Of a DNA stretch of 64,000 nucleotides, positions 1 to 10,091 are shown piece after piece. A program made the position numbers and the translations under genes. The notes under the pieces are model-generated. The model worked only from the letters and a program-made list of their open reading frames with translations. It had not been told where the DNA came from and made no database searches. How positions within the stretch are numbered: position 1 is the first letter of the stretch; each line of letters begins with the position of its first letter. This stretch comes from an uncultured Prevotella sp. (GTDB lineage: Bacteria; Bacteroidota; Bacteroidia; Bacteroidales; Bacteroidaceae), in contig CALBLK010000077.1 in NCBI GenBank assembly GCA_937895845.1, positions 1-64,000 on the forward strand. Reading direction: 5' to 3'.

Positions 1-36
1 AAAAATAGCACAGCCCACTCCTGTCGGCTCATTTTA

Positions 37-177
37 CCCAAATCAGTCATCGGACTTCGTCCCGGGTTGCTGTTAGTTTTGGACAGCTTGCAACGGCAGT
101 GCTGAAGCCGTAGCCCGCTATGGCTAGACACTGACTGCAGCAAGATACCAGAAGAAACAGAGACAAAGGGCGGAAAG
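37..177 (+). repeat. Dispersed ~140-bp repeat, copy 1
   Basis: This stretch aligns by eye along its whole length, at roughly three quarters identity, with 9765-9906. Both copies start with CCCAAATCRGYCAT, then TTCGTCCC, CAGCTTGC, CAGTGCTGAAGCC, a GCTATGGC block and a final GGCGGAAAG. Both copies sit shortly upstream of a plus-strand promoter. The starting motif alone recurs at 13244, 45076 and (inverted) 51110. Possible readings are a degraded small mobile element or a structured RNA remnant; nothing in the sequence decides between them. Confidence 0.6.
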
Positions 178-326
178 GATGAAACGAGAGCAAGACACCT
201 TTCAACGCTATTTAAGCCCTATTTGGGGCTTGATGATTTGGCATGTACCAACAACTGAATAGTTACGGGGCAAAAACATTTTCTTAAAAAACACAAAAAG
301 CGGGTACAATAAGAGAATAATTTTAG

Positions 327-334
327 TAACTTTG
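327..334 (+). promoter_or_regulatory. Bacteroidota -7 box for the sigma factor gene
   Basis: TAACTTTG followed by CA fits the Bacteroidota primary-sigma -7 consensus TAnnTTTG. No clear -33 TTTG was seen. The predicted transcript start is near 340, giving a leader of about 60 nt. Confidence 0.5.
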
Positions 335-400
335 CAACGATTTTGCAAAGTTTTTTTATTCGTTTGATTATCAGGAATTTATAAACGGAAGTTTGTTAAG

Positions 401-1273
401 ATGAGACAACTGAAGATAACAAAGAGTATTACAAACCGGTCAAGTGAGGCACTGGACAAGTATCTTGTGGAGATAGGACGTGCGCCGCTCATTTCCATTG
501 ACGAGGAGATTGAACTGGCCCAGAAAATCCGCAAAGGTGGTCCGGAGGGCGAGCGCGCCAAGGACAAACTGGTGACAGCCAACCTTAGGTTTGTTGTGTC
601 GGTGGCCAAACAGTACCAGCACCAGGGACTAACACTGACCGACTTGATAGACGAGGGCAACATCGGGCTGATCAAGGCGGCTCAGAAGTTTGACGAGACA
701 CGCGGTTTCAAATTTATCTCGTATGCTGTATGGTGGATTCGCCAAAGCATTTTGCAGGCCATCGCCGAGCAGAGCCGTATCGTCAGACTGCCACTGAACC
801 AGGTTGGCTCACTCAATAAAATCAACCACGAAATCAACAAGTTCGAGCAGGAGAACCAACGGCATCCTTCGGTGTCCGAGCTCAGTGAGGCAACCAACCT
901 TGACGAGGAAAAGATTGGGCAGAGCCTGATGGCCGATGGGCACCATGTGTCTATTGACGCACCTTTCCAGGACGGAGAGGACAACTGTATGCTTGACGTG
1001 ATGGCAAGTGGTGATGACAGCCGAACAGACCGTCAAGTGGACCACGAATCGATGGCACAGGAACTCAACTCTGTGCTGAGCAAGGTGCTGAAAGACCGCG
1101 AGATAACCATCATCCGCGAATGTTTTGGTATAGGGTGCCACGAGAAAGGATTGGAAGAAATAGGCGACCAACTTGGTCTCACTCGTGAACGTGTAAGGCA
1201 AATTAGGGAGAAGAGCATCGCCAAACTGCGCGACAGCGGCAACGCCAAAATTCTGATGAAATACCTTGGATAA
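401..1273 (+). CDS. rpoD: RNA polymerase primary sigma factor, RpoD/SigA family
   Basis: This is the 290-aa sigma-70 family factor that directs RNA polymerase to housekeeping promoters. The sequence shows region 1.2 (DKYLVEIGRAPLIS), region 2 with DLIDEGNIGLIKAAQKFD, the 2.3/2.4 core with the aromatic WWIRQSI, region 3, and the region 4 helix-turn-helix LTRERVRQIREKSIAKLR. The long acidic N-terminal region 1.1 of E. coli RpoD is missing, which is normal for Bacteroidota primary sigma factors of about 285-290 aa. The ATG start opens directly on the conserved MRQLKI N-terminus. The gene appears monocistronic, with its own -7 box and 75 bp to the next gene. Confidence 0.95.
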   Translation: MRQLKITKSITNRSSEALDKYLVEIGRAPLISIDEEIELAQKIRKGGPEGERAKDKLVTANLRFVVSVAKQYQHQGLTLTDLIDEGNIGLIKAAQKFDETRGFKFISYAVWWIRQSILQAIAEQSRIVRLPLNQVGSLNKINHEINKFEQENQRHPSVSELSEATNLDEEKIGQSLMADGHHVSIDAPFQDGEDNCMLDVMASGDDSRTDRQVDHESMAQELNSVLSKVLKDREITIIRECFGIGCHEKGLEEIGDQLGLTRERVRQIREKSIAKLRDSGNAKILMKYLG

Positions 1274-1348
1274 TAGAAGAGAAATACAACTCCCCTGACA
1301 AGCCCCGGCGGCTGACATGGGAGCACGGACAGTGCAAACCGAAACACA

Positions 1349-3397
1349 ATGACCATCGTCAAGAAAACTTGCACCTCACTGTCGGGGCTGATGGCTAAGA
1401 GTGACACGTTGCGGTTTGCACTGTTTTTCTTGTTCTGTGCAGTTACACTTTCCTCCCGTTCCCAGACTGCCACACTGGCAGACAAGGTGTTCGGTTACGC
1501 TATGGCATACGCCACCCCCATCTGCAACGAAGAGCGCAACCTCTACTTCAAGTACGATTTCCGCACAGCCAGACGTAACCCCGCTCTAATGCTCGTGCCC
1601 ACCATGTATGCCATCGCACGTGGCAAGCGCAACTATACGGGTGAAACTTACGGGCGCATCAAGTTTACAGATGTGGGAGACTATCTGCTAAAAAGCCAAG
1701 TGACAGTTGGAACAATTCGTAACCACCGCAAGATTATGCCCATTATGGTGCAGTATATCACCCCCGACCTCTATGGCAATACACTGATTGGGAATTTTCT
1801 GCTTTCGCCATTCAGCCGGGACAACCGCAAATTTTACACTTACAAGGTGAAGGCAGACCAGGGCAGGACTGCCACACTTGATTTTTCCCCACGGACAGAC
1901 AACACACAGTTGGTCAGGGGTGACGCAAAGGTTGACAAGGCAAGCGGAAAGATTCTATCCGCCAGGATTTCAGGTAACTACGACATGGTAGACTTCCGTC
2001 TCACGGTGGAAATGGACAGCAACTCCAACAGCGTGCTGCCAAACCGTAGCGAGGTGCTCTCGACATTCCGCTTTATCGGTAACAGAATTGACTCCAAGTT
2101 GGTAGCCGTGTTCAACTGCGGCAAACACCTTGCCGACTCCATGGCCAATATTGACAGCATGGCCATGATGGACAGGCTGAGGCCGGAGCCCCTAACAACT
2201 GTCGAGCGTGCCGTTTACAGCCAGAAAGTTCGCGACGACTCGCTTCGGAAAGCCGACACGAACATCCAAGGAAACTCCATAGTAGACAAAGCCTGGGACA
2301 TTGTTGGCGACCACTTGCTGTCAAGTAAGTCTGTCCGTTCTGACAATGCCTACATTAGGTTGTCCCCTCTGATGAACCCTCTCTACTTCAGTTACAGCCA
2401 GAAGCGCGGCCTGTCCTACAAGCTTACCGCTGGGGCTTACTACAAAATCTCGTCACAGAGGGGGCTGAGCCTCACTCCCAAGCTTGGCTACAACTTCAAG
2501 CAAGGCCAGTTTTTTTTCACTGCTCCGCTCCGTTATACGTTCAGTGAGCACCAAGGAGGTTGGATTGAGGCCACATTGGCCAATGGCAACCGTATCACCA
2601 ACTCCAGTGTGATTGAAAAGGTTAAGAGCGAGCGGATGGACACCATCAATTTCTCAAACCTTAACCTTGACTATTTCCGCGATACCATGTACGGCCTGTC
2701 TGTCAACTATCAAATAGGCAGCCACTGGACAGCCAATGCCGGCAGCATATTCCACCGCCGCATAGCAGTTAACCGACAGGCCATGAAGCAGTTGGGCAAG
2801 CCAAGCGTCTACCGCAGTTGTGCTCCGTTTGTCACACTCACATACTGTCCATCACCCAGCTTGCCAGTGCTAACGGCCAGCTACGAGCGAGCCATTCCCC
2901 ACCTGTTAATGTCTGACACCCGGTATGAGCGATTTGAATTCGACGCCTCCTACAAGAAGCGTCTGCGGCAACTGAGGCAATACAGCGTGAGGGTTGGCGG
3001 CGGCTTTTACACAGACAAGTCAACCGACTTCTTTGTTGATTACGACAACTTTCACGAGGACTATCTTCCAGATGGTTGGGACGATGACTGGACCGGACAT
3101 TTCCAACTGCTAAACAGCGACTGGTATAACGCTTCGAAATATTACGTGAGAGCCAATGCCACATATGAGTCTCCCATGTTTCTGCTCACACAGATGCCAT
3201 GGGTGGGGCGGCTGGTTGAAACGGAACGCATCTATGCCAGCGTGCTACAGATAGAGCACATCTCAACACCGTATGTGGAGCTTGGCTATGGCTTCACAAA
3301 CAGGTATTTCTCCATCGGTCTGTTTTCCAACTTTGTCAACCGTAAGTTCCATGAGTTTGGAAGTAAGTTTACCTTCGAACTGTTCAGAAGATGGTAA
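1349..3397 (+). CDS. DUF5686 family outer-membrane protein
   Basis: This 682-aa protein has a signal peptide (hydrophobic stretch ALFFLFCAVTL, probable cleavage after SSRSQ). An alternative ATG at 1391 gives a tighter signal peptide and may be the true start. The first half matches the soluble part of DUF5686 proteins as I know the family. The second half (from about residue 320) alternates short amphipathic strands and tight turns and ends in an aromatic strand (FELFRRW), as expected for an outer-membrane beta-barrel. Many family members have an N-terminal carboxypeptidase-regulatory-like domain; this one appears to lack it. Function is unknown. It is followed after 66 bp by the helicase gene without obvious functional linkage. 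Confidence 0.75.
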   Translation: MTIVKKTCTSLSGLMAKSDTLRFALFFLFCAVTLSSRSQTATLADKVFGYAMAYATPICNEERNLYFKYDFRTARRNPALMLVPTMYAIARGKRNYTGETYGRIKFTDVGDYLLKSQVTVGTIRNHRKIMPIMVQYITPDLYGNTLIGNFLLSPFSRDNRKFYTYKVKADQGRTATLDFSPRTDNTQLVRGDAKVDKASGKILSARISGNYDMVDFRLTVEMDSNSNSVLPNRSEVLSTFRFIGNRIDSKLVAVFNCGKHLADSMANIDSMAMMDRLRPEPLTTVERAVYSQKVRDDSLRKADTNIQGNSIVDKAWDIVGDHLLSSKSVRSDNAYIRLSPLMNPLYFSYSQKRGLSYKLTAGAYYKISSQRGLSLTPKLGYNFKQGQFFFTAPLRYTFSEHQGGWIEATLANGNRITNSSVIEKVKSERMDTINFSNLNLDYFRDTMYGLSVNYQIGSHWTANAGSIFHRRIAVNRQAMKQLGKPSVYRSCAPFVTLTYCPSPSLPVLTASYERAIPHLLMSDTRYERFEFDASYKKRLRQLRQYSVRVGGGFYTDKSTDFFVDYDNFHEDYLPDGWDDDWTGHFQLLNSDWYNASKYYVRANATYESPMFLLTQMPWVGRLVETERIYASVLQIEHISTPYVELGYGFTNRYFSIGLFSNFVNRKFHEFGSKFTFELFRRW

Positions 3398-3463
3398 TCA
3401 CGGACGTCCTGTCCATACGTGAGCCGCCGCAATTTGGTTATACACAACAACAAATTTTGCACA

Positions 3464-6400
3464 ATGGGAAAAAAACATGCGCCCCTGACCGTCTATAAGG
3501 CAAGTGCCGGCAGCGGAAAGACCTTCAGGCTGGCGGTAGAATACATCAAGCTATTGGTTGATAACCCCCACAACTACCGCACCATACTGGCCGTGACCTT
3601 TACTAACAAAGCCACAGAGGAAATGAAGATGCGTATTCTCGGACAACTTTATGGCATCTGGAAAGAATTGAGCGACTCGGATGCCTATCTCCATATAGTG
3701 TCGTGCGAGACAGGGCTTCCCACACAGGTGGTGCGCGAAAGGGCAGGCGTTGCGCTTAGACTGCTACTCCACCATTACAGCTATTTTCGCATAGAAACCA
3801 TTGATTCGTTCTTTCAAACGGTGCTCCGCAACCTGGCTCGCGAACTTGACCTGCCGCCCAATTTCAATGTGGCACTCAACGACAAGCAGGTAATGGAGTT
3901 GGCTGTCGACCGGCTGATTGACGAGCTTGAACCTGGTGACGAGATGCTTGGCTGGATGATGAACTGCATCAACCAGAGCATCAGCGAGGACAAGTCGTGG
4001 AACGTCATTCGGACGGTGAAAGAGTTTGGCCAAACCATTTTCAAGGATTTCTACAAGCTTAACAGGGACAGGCTGAACGCCTTGTTAATGCGCAAAGGCT
4101 TTTATGAGGAGTACGTGAAGTCGCTGCGACGCGAATGTGATGAGGCACAACACACAATGGGTAATCTGGCCCGGAAGTTTTTCACGGCTATTGAGCGCGA
4201 GGGACTTACCATCAACGACTTCGCCTACCGGCGTTCTGGGGTATGCTCCATTTTTCTGAAGCTGCAGGAGGGCGACTTCAGCGAGTCCATTGTAGGCAAG
4301 CGCGTCCTTGACTGTATGGACGATGCCGGAAAATGGGTGCCAAAGACCTGCACTCGGCGCGCGACAATGATACAGGTTGTAAACGAACACCTACTGCCAC
4401 TGCTCACCCAGGCCGTGGAATTGCGCCCATCCCAGTGGCGCCGCTACCAGTCAGCAAAGCTCACTCTGAGACATCTTGGTCTGCTGAGGCTGCTTGAACG
4501 TATTGACCGCAAGGTGAGCAAACTTAACGAGGAAGCCAACCGATTCATGCTCAGTGACACCCAAACCCTGCTCCACTCTATCATGCAGGGCAGTGACTCG
4601 CCGTTCATATTTGAGAAAATCGGCACTCGTCTTGAACACATCATGATTGACGAGTTCCAGGACACGAGCACCGTCCAGTGGGGCAACTTTAAGGTGTTAC
4701 TCAAGGAGTGCATGAGTCACGAGCAGCCGCACAACCTGATTGTTGGCGATGTGAAGCAGAGCATCTACCGCTGGCGGTCGGGCGACTGGCGGTTGCTCAA
4801 TGACATTGACGCAACCTTCGGAACAAGATGGAACATTGACATAAGAGACCTCACTGTGAACTTCCGCTCAAGCCAGAAAGTGGTGACCTTTAACAACCAT
4901 CTGTTCTCCAGGCTGGCCACGCTGGAGCGCGAGACCTTGGAGGATAGTGACCCTGCAGGTGCCGCACAGCTGGCTAAAGCCTATGCCGATGTGTGCCAGT
5001 CCATTCCAAAAGGAAGGCCTGACGGGGGGTATGTAGAAGTGCGGCTGCTGCCCCGCCGCGACTACGAGACACAAACATTTGAATGTGTAGTGCAAACTGT
5101 TAGCCAGCTTGTTGGGCAAGGCGTGCGTGCCAGTGACATAGCCATACTGGTACGTTCAAACAAGCACATTCCACTAATAGCCAACATCCTTGAAACCATG
5201 ATTCCGCAACTGAAGGTAGTGTCCGACGAGGCTTTCAGACTTGATGCCTCGCTTGCAGTCAACATTCTGGTGACAGCCATGCGGTTGCTGGCCCATCCCG
5301 ATGACCCGCTAGCACATACCGACTTGGTAAAAGCCTACAGATATGGTGTCGTTGGCGACACCCGGCCCCTTGACACCCTGTTAGCCCAGTGGAATCTGGC
5401 TGCAAAAAAAGGGCTCCTTCCTGAAACTTTCGAAGAGAATGCCAAGCGACTGAGAGAGCTGCCACTGCCCGATCTGTCTGAGGCGCTTTTTGCCATGTTT
5501 GAACTTGAACGCCTCCATAGCGAATGCGCCTATGTGTCCGCCTTTCATGATTGTCTGTCACAATTCATAGACAACAACGTATCTGCCAAAATTGACGATT
5601 TCATCGCAGAATGGGAGAATACCTATGCCTCAAAGACCATCCAGAGTGACGAGCAGGACGGTGTGAGGATTCTCTCCATCCACAAGAGCAAGGGATTGGA
5701 ATTCGACCATGTGATTGTTCCATTCTGCGACTGGCAGCTTGAACGTACAAAAGGGAATGTTATCTGGTGCAGCCCCCATGAACAGCCTTTCAGTGCCCTG
5801 CCCCTTGTTCCTGTTAACTATGGGCTGGCTGCCATGCAAGGCACAGTCTACGAGCAGGACTACCGGCAAGAGCACTTGCAAAATGTCGTTGACAACTTGA
5901 ATCTTCTATACGTGGCACTGACTCGCGCAGGAAAACACCTTTATGTATTTGGCAAACGCGATGCAACCAACTCCCGGTCGACCGCGCTGCAAAAGGTGCT
6001 GGCACAAGTAGCAGGAGAGGTTGGTGCGTCAATTTCAGGCGAGCACGAAAAAGAGGAGGAATTGGTGCTCACGTATGGCAATAAAGAGACTGTTGAGACA
6101 GAGGGCGACAAGAATGTCGCACATTCCAACAATGTGTTTTTACAGAAGTATGAGCCAGTCCCCGTCGGCATTGAGATATGCAAGAACAAGACGGAATACA
6201 AACAGAGTAATAAGTGTAAAGCATTTGTTGAACATGATGATGACAGTGAACAGAATAACAGTTATATAACTATTGGTTCTTTGCTGCACAACCTGTTCGC
6301 TTGCATCCCGAAAGCGACAGACCTTGACTGCGCAATACGACAAGCTGTACGAGATGGCCTGCTTGATGGTGGACCAATGTCTGCAGAACGAATCAAAAAA

Positions 6401-6718
6401 ATGTTTGAATGCAACCTGCACAATCCCCAAGTGGCCGAGTGGTTTGACGGCAGCTGGCAGTTACACAACGAATGTTCCATCATCACGACTGATGACAAAA
6501 CAGGCGAAGTTTGCGAGCGCAGACCAGACCGCGTAATGACCAAGGATGGGCAAACGGTAGTCGTTGACTTTAAGTTCGGACAACAACGAGACGAGCACCG
6601 TCTGCAAGTTGCCGAATACATACAGCTACTCAGACAGATGGGTTCCTGTAGCGTGAGCGGCTATCTGTGGTATGTGTACGAACAGCGTGTGATCGAAGTG
6701 ACAGAATTGCACCCTTAA
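3464..6718 (+). CDS. AddA/RecB-like UvrD-family helicase-nuclease
   Basis: A 1084-aa superfamily 1 helicase with a C-terminal RecB-type nuclease, presumably the motor subunit of a double-strand-break end-resection complex with the following gene. The helicase motifs are in order: motif I ASAGSGKT (about residue 13), motif II IDEFQDTS (about 395), motif III VGDVKQSIYRWRSGD (about 428), motif IV LTVNFRSS, motif V IHKSKGLEFDHV (about 739) and motif VI LLYVALTRAGKHL. The nuclease core is VVVDFKFG with a following QVAEY near residues 1030-1050. A GTG at 3419 would add 15 residues; the ATG at 3464 (MGKKHAPLTV) is preferred because motif I follows at the usual distance. AddAB-type complexes are known to unwind and degrade DNA ends for RecA loading. 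Confidence 0.85.
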   Translation: MGKKHAPLTVYKASAGSGKTFRLAVEYIKLLVDNPHNYRTILAVTFTNKATEEMKMRILGQLYGIWKELSDSDAYLHIVSCETGLPTQVVRERAGVALRLLLHHYSYFRIETIDSFFQTVLRNLARELDLPPNFNVALNDKQVMELAVDRLIDELEPGDEMLGWMMNCINQSISEDKSWNVIRTVKEFGQTIFKDFYKLNRDRLNALLMRKGFYEEYVKSLRRECDEAQHTMGNLARKFFTAIEREGLTINDFAYRRSGVCSIFLKLQEGDFSESIVGKRVLDCMDDAGKWVPKTCTRRATMIQVVNEHLLPLLTQAVELRPSQWRRYQSAKLTLRHLGLLRLLERIDRKVSKLNEEANRFMLSDTQTLLHSIMQGSDSPFIFEKIGTRLEHIMIDEFQDTSTVQWGNFKVLLKECMSHEQPHNLIVGDVKQSIYRWRSGDWRLLNDIDATFGTRWNIDIRDLTVNFRSSQKVVTFNNHLFSRLATLERETLEDSDPAGAAQLAKAYADVCQSIPKGRPDGGYVEVRLLPRRDYETQTFECVVQTVSQLVGQGVRASDIAILVRSNKHIPLIANILETMIPQLKVVSDEAFRLDASLAVNILVTAMRLLAHPDDPLAHTDLVKAYRYGVVGDTRPLDTLLAQWNLAAKKGLLPETFEENAKRLRELPLPDLSEALFAMFELERLHSECAYVSAFHDCLSQFIDNNVSAKIDDFIAEWENTYASKTIQSDEQDGVRILSIHKSKGLEFDHVIVPFCDWQLERTKGNVIWCSPHEQPFSALPLVPVNYGLAAMQGTVYEQDYRQEHLQNVVDNLNLLYVALTRAGKHLYVFGKRDATNSRSTALQKVLAQVAGEVGASISGEHEKEEELVLTYGNKETVETEGDKNVAHSNNVFLQKYEPVPVGIEICKNKTEYKQSNKCKAFVEHDDDSEQNNSYITIGSLLHNLFACIPKATDLDCAIRQAVRDGLLDGGPMSAERIKKMFECNLHNPQVAEWFDGSWQLHNECSIITTDDKTGEVCERRPDRVMTKDGQTVVVDFKFGQQRDEHRLQVAEYIQLLRQMGSCSVSGYLWYVYEQRVIEVTELHP

Positions 6719-6771
6719 TGTAATGTCGGAATGGGATAAAAAGAACTGTTGGAAGTAAAGACAATGAGAGA

Positions 6772-9699
6772 ATGAAAGATTTTTTGCAATATGTAGCTGA
6801 GGATATGGTGGCCAAACTTGGGCATGACCTGTCACGAGTAGCGGTAGTGTTCCCCAACAAGCGCGCCAGCCTGTTTTTCAATGAATACTTGGCCAAGGCC
6901 GTCGGGCGGCCACTGTGGAGCCCGACCTATATCACTATTAGCGAACTGTTCAGAAAGCATGCCAGGTTGGAGGTGGCAGACAGCATTAAACTGGTAGCAG
7001 AACTCCACCGCACCTTTGCCGAATGTACAGGATCGAGCGAAACGCTTGACCACTTTTATGGATGGGGACAGTTGTTGCTGGCCGACTTCGATGATATTGA
7101 TAAGAATATGGCAGATGCGGAAAAGGTGCTTGCCAACGTGACAGACCTCCACGAAATGGATGACCTATCCTATCTCACGGCGGAACAAAGGGAGCTGCTG
7201 AAGCACTTTTTTAGCTGCTTTACAAACGACACACCGACCGAGATAAAGAGGAGGTTCCTAAACTTGTGGTGCCATTTCAGCGACATATACCGCCGCTTCA
7301 ACGAGCATTTGGCCGCTCAGGGCCTTGCTTACGAGGGGGCGCTCTACCGAATGGTGGCCAACGATGACACCGTGGAATTTGACTATGGCACCTATGTGTT
7401 TGTAGGGTTTAATATGATTCAGAAAGTGGAACAGCGCCTCTTCTCACGACTCAAGCAGCAACAGCGCGCCATGTTCTACTGGGACTTTGACCGGTATTAC
7501 ATGCCAACTAAGGGTGGAACGGATGTTTTTCACGAGGCCGGCCACTACATAGCCAGCTACCTGGCTGACTTCCCGAATGAGTTGGACACCAACCGCAATG
7601 ACATTTACAACAACTTTGACAATCCACAAAAGGAGGTAAGCCTGATAGCTGCGACCACAGAGGACATACAGGCTCGCTATATTACGCAGTGGCTGCGCGA
7701 GAAAGGTCGTATAAGTTCCGGACGACGCACGGCCATTGTACTTTGCAACGAGAAGCTTCTGCCCACGGTCATCCACTGTCTGCCTAACGAAGTCAGCAAG
7801 GTGAATATCACCACCGGGTACCCCATGGCTGTCTCGCCGCTGACATCACTTGTCAGCTTGCTGTTTGCCTTGCAGACCGATGGCTATATGGCGCGCCATA
7901 AACGCTTTAGACTTAACTTCGTAAACCGTTTACTTGAACATCCGTATATAGTATATATCATAGACAATTACAGAGATTTGTTCAATCAAATCAACATTAT
8001 TGCAAAAGTCTACTATCCTACTGCTTCACAGCTGGCAATTGACGGTGGTGCAGCCATCGTTTTTGAAGAACTTGGCTCCACAGGAAAAGCCCCCTCTCCC
8101 ACCGACATCACCGCATGGCTGCTACGCGTACTCCGACTGATAGCCTCCCACATGACCACCCACCATGACCCTTTCCTACAGGAAGCTATATTTCGGGTCT
8201 ACACCATCGTCAACCGTCTGAACGCACTGATGACCAGCGGTGAACTTGACATCAGCTGCTCCACCCTTCAGCGACTCCTGCTACAACTGATTCGCGAGAC
8301 TTCTGTGCCATTTCACGGTGAGCCCGTTGTTGGCTTGCAGATTATGGGGGTGCTTGAAACACGCAACCTTGATTTTGAGCACCTTCTCATCTTATCCTGC
8401 AATGAGGGCAATATGCCCAAGGGAGTAAACGACACATCATTCATCCCTTACAGTGTGCGCAAGGCCCACGATCTCACCACCATTGACAACAAAGTGGCCA
8501 TCTATGCCTATTATTTCCACAGGCTTATCCAGCGCGCGAGTGACGTGACCATAGTCTACAACCGCTCATCCGAAGATGGAAAAACGGGAGAGCTGAGCCG
8601 GTTTGCTCTCCAGCTCATGGTCGAGAGCCACCTCCGAATCAAGCGCAAGGTACTGCAAGGCGGCCAAAAGCCAGTCACATGGGATATCAGTCCCATCAAC
8701 AAGAACAGCCATATCATGGATCTGCTGGTAAGGCGTTTTACCAAAAGTAACGCTGAACTTGACACCTCTGCCCCCCTACTCTCCCCAACAGCCATCAACA
8801 GCTATTTGCGCTGTGGTATTCAGTTTTTCCACAATTATGTGCTGGGTGTGAGGGAGCCAGACGAGGCCGATGGCGACACGATGGACCAGCGCGCATTTGG
8901 AAACATCTTCCACGAGGCATCACAGCTTGTCTACGAGCCTCTGCTCCGCCACTCCAGCCACATTGGGAAAGCAGCGCTCGCACGATTGCTTTCGTCGAAA
9001 GTTGAGATTGAGGCGGCCGTAGACAGTGCTTTCCGAAAGGTGCTGTTCAATGTGTTTGGCGACAGAGGCTTCGCGCCAGAGTATAACGGCCTGCAGCTCA
9101 TCAACCGCGAGGTGATTGTCACCTACCTGCGAAGGCTACTGGAGATTGACATGAAACTGGCGCCATTTGAGATTCTTGGCTTGGAAACCGACGTGCGCGA
9201 AGAGTTGGAGGTCAAGTTTGGCGAGCGCAAGATAAAGACCATGATCGGTGGGCGTATTGACCGGCTTGATTTGGTAACAGATCACGGTGTCAGGCGTATC
9301 AGAGTGATTGACTACAAGACTGGCAGTCACCATGACAAGAAGGGAATACCTAACATCAAAGAGATATTCTCCAGCGAGAACCGGAGCCAACAGGCTGGCT
9401 ATTATCTTCAGACCATACTTTACAGTCACATCGTGCGAAATGGCCAGCACAATGCTGCCAATGATGCGGTAAGCCCAGCATTACTGTTCATTCAGCATAC
9501 AGCCGGTGACGACTACGACCCGACACTTTGCATTGACAGACAGCGTGTAACCGACGTGGCCGGATGTGAAAAGGAGTTCATGGAGGCACTCAAGGACGTG
9601 GTAAATAACATTTTTAACCCCGACATACCTTTCAGTCCCGCAGCCGACAAAGCTTCCTGTGCCTACTGTCCCTACCGCAGATTCTGTGGCCTGGGATAA
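6772..9699 (+). CDS. AddB-like PD-(D/E)XK nuclease, partner of the upstream helicase
   Basis: A 975-aa protein with a degenerate N-terminal helicase-like region (VVFPNKRASLFF in place of Walker A) and a C-terminal RecB-family nuclease. The nuclease has the core VIDYKTGSHH near residue 845, followed by a Gln/Tyr motif (QQAGYYLQ). Cysteines are placed as in the AddB iron-sulfur cluster: one upstream (YLRCGIQFFHNYV, about 680) and three at the very end (CAYCPYRRFC). The gene begins 53 bp after the helicase gene on the same strand, so the two probably form one operon and one complex. The assignment to AddB rests on this architecture; sequence similarity between Bacteroidota AddB-like proteins and B. 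subtilis AddB is usually low. Confidence 0.8.
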   Translation: MKDFLQYVAEDMVAKLGHDLSRVAVVFPNKRASLFFNEYLAKAVGRPLWSPTYITISELFRKHARLEVADSIKLVAELHRTFAECTGSSETLDHFYGWGQLLLADFDDIDKNMADAEKVLANVTDLHEMDDLSYLTAEQRELLKHFFSCFTNDTPTEIKRRFLNLWCHFSDIYRRFNEHLAAQGLAYEGALYRMVANDDTVEFDYGTYVFVGFNMIQKVEQRLFSRLKQQQRAMFYWDFDRYYMPTKGGTDVFHEAGHYIASYLADFPNELDTNRNDIYNNFDNPQKEVSLIAATTEDIQARYITQWLREKGRISSGRRTAIVLCNEKLLPTVIHCLPNEVSKVNITTGYPMAVSPLTSLVSLLFALQTDGYMARHKRFRLNFVNRLLEHPYIVYIIDNYRDLFNQINIIAKVYYPTASQLAIDGGAAIVFEELGSTGKAPSPTDITAWLLRVLRLIASHMTTHHDPFLQEAIFRVYTIVNRLNALMTSGELDISCSTLQRLLLQLIRETSVPFHGEPVVGLQIMGVLETRNLDFEHLLILSCNEGNMPKGVNDTSFIPYSVRKAHDLTTIDNKVAIYAYYFHRLIQRASDVTIVYNRSSEDGKTGELSRFALQLMVESHLRIKRKVLQGGQKPVTWDISPINKNSHIMDLLVRRFTKSNAELDTSAPLLSPTAINSYLRCGIQFFHNYVLGVREPDEADGDTMDQRAFGNIFHEASQLVYEPLLRHSSHIGKAALARLLSSKVEIEAAVDSAFRKVLFNVFGDRGFAPEYNGLQLINREVIVTYLRRLLEIDMKLAPFEILGLETDVREELEVKFGERKIKTMIGGRIDRLDLVTDHGVRRIRVIDYKTGSHHDKKGIPNIKEIFSSENRSQQAGYYLQTILYSHIVRNGQHNAANDAVSPALLFIQHTAGDDYDPTLCIDRQRVTDVAGCEKEFMEALKDVVNNIFNPDIPFSPAADKASCAYCPYRRFCGLG

Positions 9700-9764
9700 G
9701 CCATTGCACAATATCTCCATCTCTTGTTAGTTGCAGCACACTGACAAGAAAAAACGTGTTTAAT

Positions 9765-9906
9765 CCCAAATCGGCCATCAGGTTTCGTCCCAGGCTGCTT
9801 TTGTCTCGAGCAGCTTGCGGGCGACAGTGCTGAAGCCATGACGGGCTATGGCGAGGCACTGACGGCAGAAATATGCCAAAAGAAATAGTGACAGGTGGCG
9901 GAAAGT
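9765..9906 (+). repeat. Dispersed ~140-bp repeat, copy 2
   Basis: Aligns with 37-177 in the same orientation, including CCCAAATCGGCCAT, TTTCGTCCC, CAGTGCTGAAGCC, GGCTATGGC and GGCGGAAAG. The copies differ by many substitutions and several one- to three-base gaps, so the duplication is old or the sequence is only loosely constrained. Confidence 0.6.
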
Positions 9907-9962
9907 GCAAACGTTTACGGATATTTCTCATGTTTTTCATTCCACAATATGGGAAATAATTT

Positions 9963-9970
9963 TACCTTTG
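9963..9970 (+). promoter_or_regulatory. -7 box for tagaturonate reductase gene
   Basis: TACCTTTG followed by CA matches the Bacteroidota -7 consensus. A T-rich stretch (9933-9938) lies at about the -33 distance but is not an exact TTTG. The predicted leader is about 115 nt, long enough for post-transcriptional control, though I recognise no riboswitch in it. Confidence 0.5.
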
Positions 9971-10091
9971 CATAAAGATTAAACTGCACAGTTGCGCCAG
10001 GCTATTTGGGGGTATGCTTTCAAATGGTTCTTGTTAGCACAATCTTGCACATAATTTTTGAAAGCTATTAAAATTAAATACATAAGTGCTT

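Larger units (their letters stand above)
1..400. other. Gene-poor leader region upstream of the sigma factor gene
   Basis: I see no coding sequence here. The first 180 bases hold copy 1 of a dispersed repeat (listed separately). Bases 214-231 can form a short hairpin (AAGCCC with GGGCTT). The segment at 242-258 resembles a 16-bp unit found twice in tandem at 15178-15209. The rest is AT-rich and contains the -7 box of the next gene. Confidence 0.6.
9700..10091. other. Intergenic region upstream of the tagaturonate reductase gene
   Basis: There is no convincing gene in this stretch. It holds repeat copy 2 (9765-9906) and the uxaB -7 box. It ends in a leader of about 115 nt rich in A and T before the start codon. 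The small open frames here run through the repeat and are not supported as genes. Confidence 0.6.
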
